Shown piece by piece: positions 26,130 to 34,553 of a stretch of 64,000 nt of DNA (position 1 is the stretch's first letter; each line of letters starts with the position of its first letter). The DNA comes from Sulfurovum sp. (lineage in GTDB: Bacteria; Campylobacterota; Campylobacteria; Campylobacterales; Sulfurovaceae), in the NCBI GenBank assembly GCA_002733215.1, contig NVUY01000006.1:1-64000 (forward strand). Direction: 5' to 3'. Made by a program: the position numbers and the translations under genes. The notes under the pieces were generated by a model. That model was not told where the DNA came from, ran no database searches, and saw nothing but the letters and a program-made list of their open reading frames with translations.

Positions 26130-27194
26130 TTATTTCATACAGGTAGAAAGATCAGTAATATTCTTTGCACGGTTCACACAAGGTATACGCGATTGTAAAT
26201 CTATAAGTTCATCTTCTATTTTATCGAGTAAAGCATCTTTTCTCTTATCATCCCAAAATATAATATAATCATCTTCTTCTGTACCCAGCTGTACTTTCAT
26301 ACGGGAAAAACTCTCTATACACTGATTGGCTTCAAAGGGATTTTCACCTGTCTGTAAACATTCACGCATTTTTTTCATAGAAAGCAACAATGCCGGTAAA
26401 AGCTCTTTTTGTCTCTTATAAATATCTTTAGAGATATGGTTAATGAATTTTTGTCTCTTTTCATCTTCTATGTTATTGGCACTGTAAGTTATATTATTGT
26501 CTTTCAACTCATACGCTGTATCTTTGAGCACTTTACAAAAGTTATCCACTTTATACTGATTTTTTGTTTTTACTTTATCTTTAAAGAGTGCAAACTCTTG
26601 CATAGGATAATCAGGGACTTCACACTCTTCATCAGAGACATTGATATCAAAAATCGCTTCAGTGGCTACTTTTACATAGGAAATATCAAAAACATGGGAT
26701 TCTGACTTCAGCACAATACCTTTATAAATACATTTCTTAACGCCTGGGCCTTCCCAGATGTCACAGAGAAGATCAGCAACACTCTGTCGACCTGTTTTCA
26801 CCAAGCCCTGGGTTTCATCCTCATCATTCTCTTTGCTTTTGACTTTTTTACGTTCCAAAAGCTGTTCATTTTTATAATCCACAGTGATCACAGAATCTTT
26901 TGTCTGCTTTTCAAGTCTTTTGACATACTGTTTATGTTTGACGGCACCCGTGGTAAGTACCATACCGTTCTCTTCTTCCATCCTGATCTCACCCCACTCT
27001 TTAAAACACAGTTTGGCATTACCTTTTATACTCAGGTTTGTCTCAGCAGTCAGTTGTGTACCACCATAGATCTCATAAATGACAATACCTGATTCTATCT
27101 CGAAAGGATGGATTACAGGCTCTGCATAAAGGAGGGGCATCCCTCCTATACAGAGAGATAATAAAATATTTTTAATGTTGCTTCCGATAGACAT
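26130..27194 (-). CDS. Exported protein of unknown function
   Basis: About 354 residues from ATG 27194, which has AAGGA five bases upstream and creates a signal peptide (MSIGSNIKNILLSLCIGG..LLYA). An upstream in-frame extension to 27326 overlaps the neighbouring porin gene and lacks a signal. The mature part is acidic/lysine-rich, with scattered cysteines (about eight, several spaced as in CIxxFxxM or CEVP) that could form disulphides in the periplasm. I recognise no family. It lies 3 bp before the radical SAM gene, which suggests that the two are cotranscribed. Confidence 0.6.
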   Translation of the reverse strand: MSIGSNIKNILLSLCIGGMPLLYAEPVIHPFEIESGIVIYEIYGGTQLTAETNLSIKGNAKLCFKEWGEIRMEEENGMVLTTGAVKHKQYVKRLEKQTKDSVITVDYKNEQLLERKKVKSKENDEDETQGLVKTGRQSVADLLCDIWEGPGVKKCIYKGIVLKSESHVFDISYVKVATEAIFDINVSDEECEVPDYPMQEFALFKDKVKTKNQYKVDNFCKVLKDTAYELKDNNITYSANNIEDEKRQKFINHISKDIYKRQKELLPALLLSMKKMRECLQTGENPFEANQCIESFSRMKVQLGTEEDDYIIFWDDKRKDALLDKIEDELIDLQSRIPCVNRAKNITDLSTCMK

Positions 27195-27270
27195 AGTCTT
27201 CCTTGGGGTAAATAATGCGCATATTATAACATATTTATAATACCAAGTATAAGCAGGACGATATTCCGAA

Positions 27271-28779
27271 TTAAAAATTATAAGAAATGTCCGCAAATAC
27301 CATATCATTGTCTTTAAAGGCATCAAAGGCTATAGACCCGCCGATGTAATCCACTATACCGATATTTGTGTTAATACCCTCACCCAGTTCATATTTGACC
27401 CAGGCTCTTTGAAAACCGCCTTTATCCAGTTTCTCTCCATAAAGAGAGACAAGATAGTTGGCTGTCAGTGTGGCATGCATAAAATCAGAACTGACACGAA
27501 AAGCATGCTGATAGCTGTGTTTATTTAAGGGATTGAGTTCAGTAAGCAATTTATCATCATAGTTTCCAAAATGCCTGTTCACTGTATCAAAAGAGATCAG
27601 CGTATCTGCGATACCATTGTACTCTACACCTAAAAGCACATCTGTTCTACTAAATTCTTTATCTCCGGTTGTCGTATAATTCAATCCGTCAAAGTATGCC
27701 AATTCTGTTTTGAAGAGCCAGGATCCGGTGAGGACATTAATGGCGGTACCGAACATAGTGACCTTCTCGTGTTCTCTGCTTGGTTTGGGAAAAAATACTA
27801 CTTGCCCTTCATCATCCCGTATGCGCGCGGCATAAAAGTTTACATCCCAGCCGCTGAACTCGGCACCCACAGAAAGCGCATAAGTGACATCTGTATAATC
27901 CTCATCACCCGGAGGAGGAAACGGCAAAGGATAAAAAGCGGAACCAAAAGGAGGTCTTTTTGAGAAGCGCTGTTCCAGTATGGCTATGGGTGTGACACGC
28001 CAGTCGCCGATGAAGTAATCAAACTTGGCCATGGCCACAGGTAAACGCAGGTCTTCTATGTCTACCATAGCCGGATGTCGGTTATCCAGAGGGTTCAGTA
28101 TATCTGTCACTCTCAGGGTATCACTGCGCCCCCAAACAACTACTTGACGCCCCAGCTTCATATCAAAGTTGTCAGTGATGCTTCCTTCTATGAAAGCATC
28201 AAAAAGTTCAATTTCACTTTCAAGGACATTAAGTTCAGCCTGCGTAAATTTGTCACGGCCTTTAATGGCGTAGATCGCATCATAATAGGCTTTTGCATTG
28301 ACTTTAAATTTAAAGCCGTTTTCAAATTTGTGTTCGTAATCTAAGAAAAGTGAAGATTTAAGAGAAGAGAAACTGTTATGAGGCTTGTCATTATGTAGAG
28401 AATATGCCACCTGCTCAGTGATCTCTCCTGTAAGACCTGGAAGAAAACGGGTCACTTCCTCCTCTGACTCTGTACTTTCAGGCACCTCATCTTCAAAACC
28501 ATCCAACTCTGCATCGTCCGTACTTTTTTGCTCTTCATTCGCAGTGGCAGGTGTGTCATCAAAACCATCCATGAGCCCATCATCTGCACCTGTTTTTTCC
28601 TTGGCAGCAGTCACAGGTTCATCATCAAAACCTTCCATGAGCGTATCTTCTGTACTTGTCGCTTCTTGGATAGCAGCAACAGGTTCATCATCAAACCCGC
28701 TTAGATCCACTTCTTCCGCATACGCAGTAAGGCTTAAAAGCGTTAGAACAGCGAAAAGTGATACTGGGACACCATACAC
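27271..28779 (-). CDS. DUF1302-like outer-membrane beta-barrel with N-terminal GFDD repeats
   Basis: The 502-residue protein has a signal peptide (about residues 1-21, ending AYA). An acidic region follows with four 22-residue repeats starting GFDDEP at residues 28, 50, 72 and 94 (the last GFEDEV). The rest is a beta-barrel (about 115-502) with many aromatic strands and the C-terminal signature ADISYNF. Barrel motifs such as KLGRQVVVWGRSDTLRVTDILNP are typical of DUF1302 proteins that accompany MMPL exporters and LolA-like proteins. The start is GTG 28779. It is the last gene of the four-gene exporter operon, one base after its upstream neighbour. Confidence 0.8.
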   Translation of the reverse strand: MYGVPVSLFAVLTLLSLTAYAEEVDLSGFDDEPVAAIQEATSTEDTLMEGFDDEPVTAAKEKTGADDGLMDGFDDTPATANEEQKSTDDAELDGFEDEVPESTESEEEVTRFLPGLTGEITEQVAYSLHNDKPHNSFSSLKSSLFLDYEHKFENGFKFKVNAKAYYDAIYAIKGRDKFTQAELNVLESEIELFDAFIEGSITDNFDMKLGRQVVVWGRSDTLRVTDILNPLDNRHPAMVDIEDLRLPVAMAKFDYFIGDWRVTPIAILEQRFSKRPPFGSAFYPLPFPPPGDEDYTDVTYALSVGAEFSGWDVNFYAARIRDDEGQVVFFPKPSREHEKVTMFGTAINVLTGSWLFKTELAYFDGLNYTTTGDKEFSRTDVLLGVEYNGIADTLISFDTVNRHFGNYDDKLLTELNPLNKHSYQHAFRVSSDFMHATLTANYLVSLYGEKLDKGGFQRAWVKYELGEGINTNIGIVDYIGGSIAFDAFKDNDMVFADISYNF

Positions 28780-28780
28780 C

Positions 28781-29584
28781 CTACATTCCCTTTTCTAGTC
28801 TACGTGTAGTAAACATATTGTCAGAGATATTTTTATTTAACTTTATATTTGAAAATTTTAAAATTGTTTTATGTACAGTTGACTTACCCTTTTTGGTGGT
28901 CATCGTCATTTCATCTACAAGCCATACACCACCCTGCTTGTGCATTTTTTTAATATCAAGATATTTCTTCTTACCGTTTTTTAAAAAGCCTATCGAGCGT
29001 ACAACCATATAGTTGTCTTGTCTCACCAAAGCTATCGTTTTTGTATATCCAGATTCTTTCACTACTTTTTTTGTACGAGGTATGGCTTCTATCATCCATA
29101 CTTTTTTACCTCTAACCTTTGTCTCTTTAAGGAGTTTAAAATTATAATCTTGTAGATTTCTATCTGTCATATCGTAGTACGAAAAGTCAGAACCCATAAA
29201 ACTCGAAGACTTGTCCGAAGAGGGAATACGTTTTACTTTTTTAAGTGCAGGAAGATAAAGCCACTGGTCATCATCTCTGCTTGCTTTGTCATAGTCATAG
29301 GTCAAAAAAGCTGTATTTTTCACATCTGCCGGTGATTTAAAGAACATGATTTGATGCTCATCTACTCCAAAATCTTTAGAGTATGACTTCATATCTCTAG
29401 TGCGTTTTTTACCATTTTTATCTATAAGGACCATGAGCATATCCTGTTCTATGGTCTTACCGTCATCTCGGGCATCCACTTTTTCCATGATCGCCCTTGC
29501 TTTTGGATCTTTGGCCAAAAGATTTGTTGTAAGGAGTGAGAGTCCTAGTATTAATCCGATTAATAATTTTTTTATTTTGTTCAT
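28781..29584 (-). CDS. LolA-like outer-membrane lipoprotein-sorting family protein
   Basis: The 267-residue periplasmic protein has a signal peptide (about residues 1-24, ending LLA). The LolA-like half-barrel includes DMLMVLIDKNGKKRTRDMKSYSK, QWLYLPALKKVKRIPSSDKSSSF and GSDFSYYDMTDRNL, motifs of the 'outer membrane lipoprotein-sorting protein' family (PF17131 type). Such proteins probably ferry a lipid or lipoprotein between an RND exporter and an outer-membrane barrel. It sits between RND and barrel genes, matching that model. The cargo is unknown. Confidence 0.83.
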   Translation of the reverse strand: MNKIKKLLIGLILGLSLLTTNLLAKDPKARAIMEKVDARDDGKTIEQDMLMVLIDKNGKKRTRDMKSYSKDFGVDEHQIMFFKSPADVKNTAFLTYDYDKASRDDDQWLYLPALKKVKRIPSSDKSSSFMGSDFSYYDMTDRNLQDYNFKLLKETKVRGKKVWMIEAIPRTKKVVKESGYTKTIALVRQDNYMVVRSIGFLKNGKKKYLDIKKMHKQGGVWLVDEMTMTTKKGKSTVHKTILKFSNIKLNKNISDNMFTTRRLEKGM

Positions 29585-29635
29585 TTTATTTTCCTTTTCG
29601 TAGGGTGTTGTCTCCTGACAACACCGATATTATAT

Positions 29636-32056
29636 TTACTTTATCCAACCGCGTTTGGCGACGAGCATCATGAGTGCGGGAGCCAGTAACAAGTCAGCTA
29701 AAAGTGCCAAGACTATCACCGAACCTGTCAGCAGTCCAAAATCCTGTATGGAGACCATATTTGCAAACATATAGGCGTAAAAACCTAATGATAACACAAT
29801 CGTGGTAATGACCATCGCTTTACCCGTTGTAAAGAAGGTTTGTTCTATGGCTTTGGCAGAGTCTCCGCTCTCAAGGTAGTATCTCTTAAAATTGTGCATA
29901 AAATGTATGGTGTCATCTACAGCAAGTCCAATGGCGATGGAACCGATGAGCAGTGTAAACATATCTAAGGGGATATTGGCTACATACATAATGAGAAGTC
30001 CCAGTATGATAGGCGTAAGGTTTGGTATCATACTAAGCAGTCCTAAGCGTACTGAACCCAAAATCAGCATCATCATAAAAGTAATGGCGATCGCTGCGAT
30101 GAAATAACTGGTCACCGATGAACTTACCGCCTGTGAAAAGGTATTGATAAGCAAGGGGATCATACCTGTAGCAACCACTGTATCATTTGGAAAAGTTTTT
30201 GCTGCCGTCTCTTTTACATAATCCAAAACGTCCATTGCTTTGACCGCATCCGTCCAGGGTAATTTTATGGAGATACGTGCTTTAGAAAACTGGGAGTCTA
30301 CCACATCTTCAAGGTCATCAGAACCTGAATTCTCAAAGAGAAGTAACTCTTGGGAGACTAGGTTTGCATTATCGGGTATCGTATAATATTCTTCTTTGTT
30401 TTCATGTAAAGCTCTGTTTGTCTCTTTAACGATCGTTGCTAAGGAAATGACTTTACCGATATGCGTATGACTATCCACATACTGTTCAAACTCAGCAGAG
30501 AGTTTGTTTAACTTTTCCAGTCTTACAGGGTCATTCCAGCCATTTTCTGTTTTAGTATCTATAATAAGTTCTATGGTGACCGAACCGTTTAAGTTCTCAT
30601 CTATCACTTCGGTGGAGATACGGTCATAACTGTCCGACTGGAACCATTTAAGCGGATTATGTGAAAGGTCTATCTTTGTTGCTGCAGTCAAGGCAAGCGC
30701 CACAAGGATCGCAGAAAGTACAATGATACTTTTATAATGTCTTATGGGAATCACAGAAATTTTTTTCATAAAGTTGTCTAACTTTCCGGACTCTGTTTTC
30801 ACCCTTTGTTTTAACTTGGTGATGCTCAAAAGTGCAGGTAAAAGTGTCAGTGTCAAAAACAATGACACCATCACACCAAAGGAAGCAAAAATACCCATAT
30901 CAGAGATAGGTGCTACTTCAGACCCCGCAAATGACCCCACACCAATGGCAGTGGTCACAGAAGTCATAGCTATGGCCAGTCCGGAGTGTCCCAAGGTATA
31001 GGTGATCGCTTCTTTTTTATCTCCCGTACTATTGAACCTGTCAAAGAAAATGGAAAGTATGTGTACCGTTGCCCCGATACTGACAGCCATCAGAAGTGAG
31101 GGGACGATCTGGGTAGGAAGTTTAAATGCAACACCTGACCATGCCATCGTACCCACCGTAGCAAGTAATGCAAGGATGATGACGATAACCGGATAGAACA
31201 CAGCCGTGGCGCGTCTGAACATCACAAAGAGAAAAATAATGATAATAAGAAAGGTAATTCGCATGAACTTCTGCATATCTGCCTGCATTTGAGACTTTAG
31301 AGCATGATTGACAGAAGGTGAGCCTGCGACATAGATCTCAAGACCCTCTTTTTTGTATTTCTCCACTATGCCTAAAACGGCTTTTACAAGTTCAGCATTT
31401 TCTTTGTCTGTGAGGAATGGTCTGACTTCAACAGGCTTAGCCTCCGCATTATCGCTTGATGAGTCTATCGAATCATCAAAACCTTCATCAAAAGCATCTA
31501 CGTCTGAAACTTCTACCTGCCCTTCATGAGAATAAGCATCTGTCTCTATGACAATAGTAGTCATCTTCCCGTCACGAGAAATGAACAGATCTTTATAAAA
31601 ATGAGAAGTCATAGCCTGCTTTTTGATGACTGCTACTTCTTTTTCTGTCTTGGGAAAGTGTTCCAAAAGATCATCCGTGATAAGCGTATCACCCTCACCT
31701 CTAGTATTTCTAACGTTGTAGAGTGAGGTAATGTCATCGAGAAAAGGTACATTTGTCTCTAGCTCTTCATGCATATTTTTAAGTGTGTTCAAAAACTTTA
31801 GCGTAAAAATATTATCACTTTTAATGGCTACGATCACACGCTCATCACGTCCGAACTGCGCTCTGAATGCATTGTACTCTAAAAGTACAGGATCGTCATC
31901 ATGCATAAAGCCCTCAGTTGAAGTATCCATCTTTATCTGTGGGACATGAGAGAGTGGAAAGGCAAGTAACGCCAAAACAACAATGATCACTTTAATGGGG
32001 TTATCGTATATAAACACACCCAGTTTAGCCATGAGATTTTCTAGTTTATTGTGCAT
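29636..32056 (-). CDS. MMPL/RND-superfamily exporter 1
   Basis: An 806-residue inner-membrane protein with 12 predicted TM helices: TM1 (about 20-38), a periplasmic domain, a TM2-6 cluster (about 255-425), a second periplasmic domain and a TM8-12 cluster (about 650-795). Motifs include SLLMAVSIGATVHILSIFFDRF in TM4 and GSIAIGLAVDDTIHFMHNFKR in TM10, the usual places for proton relay. An acidic insertion in the first periplasmic domain has DEGFDDSIDSSSDN (G192), resembling the GFDD repeats of the operon's barrel protein. It shares fold and operon with exporter 2. Confidence 0.88.
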   Translation of the reverse strand: MHNKLENLMAKLGVFIYDNPIKVIIVVLALLAFPLSHVPQIKMDTSTEGFMHDDDPVLLEYNAFRAQFGRDERVIVAIKSDNIFTLKFLNTLKNMHEELETNVPFLDDITSLYNVRNTRGEGDTLITDDLLEHFPKTEKEVAVIKKQAMTSHFYKDLFISRDGKMTTIVIETDAYSHEGQVEVSDVDAFDEGFDDSIDSSSDNAEAKPVEVRPFLTDKENAELVKAVLGIVEKYKKEGLEIYVAGSPSVNHALKSQMQADMQKFMRITFLIIIIFLFVMFRRATAVFYPVIVIILALLATVGTMAWSGVAFKLPTQIVPSLLMAVSIGATVHILSIFFDRFNSTGDKKEAITYTLGHSGLAIAMTSVTTAIGVGSFAGSEVAPISDMGIFASFGVMVSLFLTLTLLPALLSITKLKQRVKTESGKLDNFMKKISVIPIRHYKSIIVLSAILVALALTAATKIDLSHNPLKWFQSDSYDRISTEVIDENLNGSVTIELIIDTKTENGWNDPVRLEKLNKLSAEFEQYVDSHTHIGKVISLATIVKETNRALHENKEEYYTIPDNANLVSQELLLFENSGSDDLEDVVDSQFSKARISIKLPWTDAVKAMDVLDYVKETAAKTFPNDTVVATGMIPLLINTFSQAVSSSVTSYFIAAIAITFMMMLILGSVRLGLLSMIPNLTPIILGLLIMYVANIPLDMFTLLIGSIAIGLAVDDTIHFMHNFKRYYLESGDSAKAIEQTFFTTGKAMVITTIVLSLGFYAYMFANMVSIQDFGLLTGSVIVLALLADLLLAPALMMLVAKRGWIK

Positions 32057-32113
32057 TCTTTTCCTCTTTTTTGAGTGATTGTATACTTTCTATATAAACC
32101 CAAAGTGAATTCA

Positions 32114-34411
32114 TCATACCTTTTCTTTTGTATAGTTTGTATTTTTATCTGCTACACTCAGTAAGGCAGGCAAATAAAGCAAATCAATAATAAGTGCTAT
32201 CATTAACGCCGTAGCTGTCACCACACCAAAGTTTTGGTTAGGTGTAAAAGAGCTAAAAACAAACATGGAAAAAGAGAGACTCAATACTATAGTAGTAAAG
32301 AGTATAGCACGTCCTGCGTAAGTAAGTACTTCATCAAAAGTATCTGCCATAGAAAGCCCTCTTTTTCTTGCATCAAAGTACTTGACTAAAAAATGAATGG
32401 TATCATCCACTGCAACCCCTATGATGATGGCTCCTGCTATGGCTACACCCATGTCAATCGTAAGTCCCAACCATCCCATAATACCTATAACCAATATCAC
32501 TGGTAGAAGATTTGGCAAGAGCAGTATCCATAAAATTTTGAGACGCTTAAAGATGAGTAACATCATTATGGAGACTAGAAGTATCGTAAGTGATAGCGAG
32601 TAGATAAGTGTATTGGTAATATCATGCTGCATACTCGCATACATCGCTGTTTGTCCGGTAAGTGTCAGTTTATATGCTGTCTTGCCCCACCACTTTTTAG
32701 CAAAGTTAATCATCTCCATATCTTTTGAAGTATCTACGATGTTTGTCAATACATTAATGCGAAATTTACGTTGGCCAAAGTCCATTTGATCCGTTATCTC
32801 CATGCCTTGGGGTAAACCCATAGAGTAAAGCAGCAGATACTGTGCTACTAGATTTCTATCATTAGGTACCGTTTCACTTTGGTTGAGTATTTTATTGTAA
32901 CGTTTGATGGTATCGAGTAAAGAATTCATATGTCGCACATCTTTTGGAAACCTGGATTGATACGCTGCATAAAATCTCTCTACCGTTTTTAAGAATGCAG
33001 GTTCTTTAAGTCCATCATCTTTCCCAGAATCTACAAGCAATATGTAGGACATCGAACCTGTGAGATTTTCCATCGTAAATTCTGCTGATTTACGTATCTC
33101 AACATCTTTATCAAAGTAGCGAATAGTATTGGAATCCACTTTTACAAATGCTAAACCCAAACCTAAAATACCTACGATCAATGTACCTATAAAAATGATT
33201 TTTTTATCATTGTTGACAATGAATTTTCCATACCCCTCAATCAGTATGTTGGGCTTTTTTTCAATACTGCTCTGTTTAAAAGGTTTTTTCAATATGAGTA
33301 GCACCGCCGGCATCCAAAAAATAGAAATAATAAATGCCAGCACTGCACCGGAGGCAGTGGCTATACCTAACGTTGCGACAGGCACAATGTTCGAGATGAC
33401 TAAAGTAGAAAAGCCTACAGTGGTTGTAGCAGAGGTAAGGAGTATGGGCAGGAAATTTTTCTTTAAAGAATCATACACAGCCTGTTTATTGTCTACTCCG
33501 GCACGTCTGCGCATGAGCCACACAGAGTAGATATGTACTGCATCTGCTATACCAATAGCCACGATGAACACAGGAATGTTTGCCGTAAAGTTGTTCAATT
33601 TATAGCCAAGCAGTGTTTGCACCGCCAGGACAGATAGAAAAGTAAAGAGCACAACACCCAGGGGGATCAATGCACCACCTACCCGTCTAAAAAGCATAAA
33701 TAGCAGTATCATGGAAGAGAAAAATACCAGTGGCGTAAACACCATCGCATCATGTCCTGCTATATCCACAAAAGCCTGTGTCATAGGAGGACCGCCATTA
33801 AGCCAGTACTTATATCCTGTCTTTTCCGTCTCCGGGTCTATCAGTTTTTTTAAGTAAGCCATCATCTCAGCAGAAATATCGCCATCTTCATTTGCATTGG
33901 CTTCAAGACGGGCAAATATCATAGTGGTTTTACCATCTTTAGAAATGAAACTACCGGTGATGATGTCATCAGAGGTTGCAACTTTCAGGCGGTCTTTAAA
34001 GTACGCGGGGTTTGCTTCAGACAAATCTTCCATAATAAAGTCTTCCACCAAAACATCATCAGGTCTATCTGCATCTGCATGCACATGTTGATAGTTAGTG
34101 ATACTGTCTACCCTGTCTATGTGTGGCATCTCCCAAAGTGCTTCTGTTATACGTTGTATAGATGAGAGTGCTTTGGTGTTAAAGATGGTGTTTTCATCTT
34201 CAAAAACGATAGTTACACCATCATCATTGGAAAACTCAGAACGAAACTTGTCATAGTCTTTTATGGTTTGAGAGTCCTCCTCAAACCATATACGGTAAGA
34301 ACCGTCTATCTCAAGATTTTTCAAATTGGAGGCAAGAGCAAAAACGATCAATGGTATGCTGATCGCAATAGCCCATTTAAACTTAAATAAAAGGTCTATG
34401 TATTTGCTCAC
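32114..34411 (-). CDS. MMPL/RND-superfamily exporter 2
   Basis: A 765-residue paralogue of the following gene, also with 12 TM helices and two periplasmic domains. Motifs include AIGIADAVHIYSVWLMRR in TM4 and IIIGVAVDDTIHFLVKYFDAR in TM10. It starts with GTG 34411, preceded by AGGAG eight bases upstream. It is the first gene of the operon exporter 2, exporter 1, LolA-like protein and DUF1302-like barrel, with gaps of 57, 51 and 1 bp. Two different RND subunits in one operon suggest a heteromeric pump or two related cargoes; this is inference. Confidence 0.88.
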   Translation of the reverse strand: MSKYIDLLFKFKWAIAISIPLIVFALASNLKNLEIDGSYRIWFEEDSQTIKDYDKFRSEFSNDDGVTIVFEDENTIFNTKALSSIQRITEALWEMPHIDRVDSITNYQHVHADADRPDDVLVEDFIMEDLSEANPAYFKDRLKVATSDDIITGSFISKDGKTTMIFARLEANANEDGDISAEMMAYLKKLIDPETEKTGYKYWLNGGPPMTQAFVDIAGHDAMVFTPLVFFSSMILLFMLFRRVGGALIPLGVVLFTFLSVLAVQTLLGYKLNNFTANIPVFIVAIGIADAVHIYSVWLMRRRAGVDNKQAVYDSLKKNFLPILLTSATTTVGFSTLVISNIVPVATLGIATASGAVLAFIISIFWMPAVLLILKKPFKQSSIEKKPNILIEGYGKFIVNNDKKIIFIGTLIVGILGLGLAFVKVDSNTIRYFDKDVEIRKSAEFTMENLTGSMSYILLVDSGKDDGLKEPAFLKTVERFYAAYQSRFPKDVRHMNSLLDTIKRYNKILNQSETVPNDRNLVAQYLLLYSMGLPQGMEITDQMDFGQRKFRINVLTNIVDTSKDMEMINFAKKWWGKTAYKLTLTGQTAMYASMQHDITNTLIYSLSLTILLVSIMMLLIFKRLKILWILLLPNLLPVILVIGIMGWLGLTIDMGVAIAGAIIIGVAVDDTIHFLVKYFDARKRGLSMADTFDEVLTYAGRAILFTTIVLSLSFSMFVFSSFTPNQNFGVVTATALMIALIIDLLYLPALLSVADKNTNYTKEKV

Positions 34412-34424
34412 TAATCTGTCTCCT

Positions 34425-34517
34425 TTATAAATAATTTAAGTGCTTCAATGTAAGTAGAAAATGCTTACGTCTCTGCTCTGTTATGTGTACATACATCTCT
34501 TTTTCAAGCTTTGTCAC
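34425..34517 (-). CDS. Possible 30-residue leader peptide upstream of exporter 2
   Basis: A GTG at 34517 opens a 30-codon frame ending with TAA at 34425-34427, 13 bp before the exporter 2 start. The peptide is lysine/arginine/leucine-rich (EQRRKHFLLTLKHLNYL at its end). No Shine-Dalgarno precedes the GTG, so it may be chance or the 3' remnant of a larger gene. Confidence 0.2.
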   Translation of the reverse strand: MTKLEKEMYVHITEQRRKHFLLTLKHLNYL

Positions 34518-34553
34518 ATGTATAGAAAGATTACACTTAAAAAAGTAAAAAAA

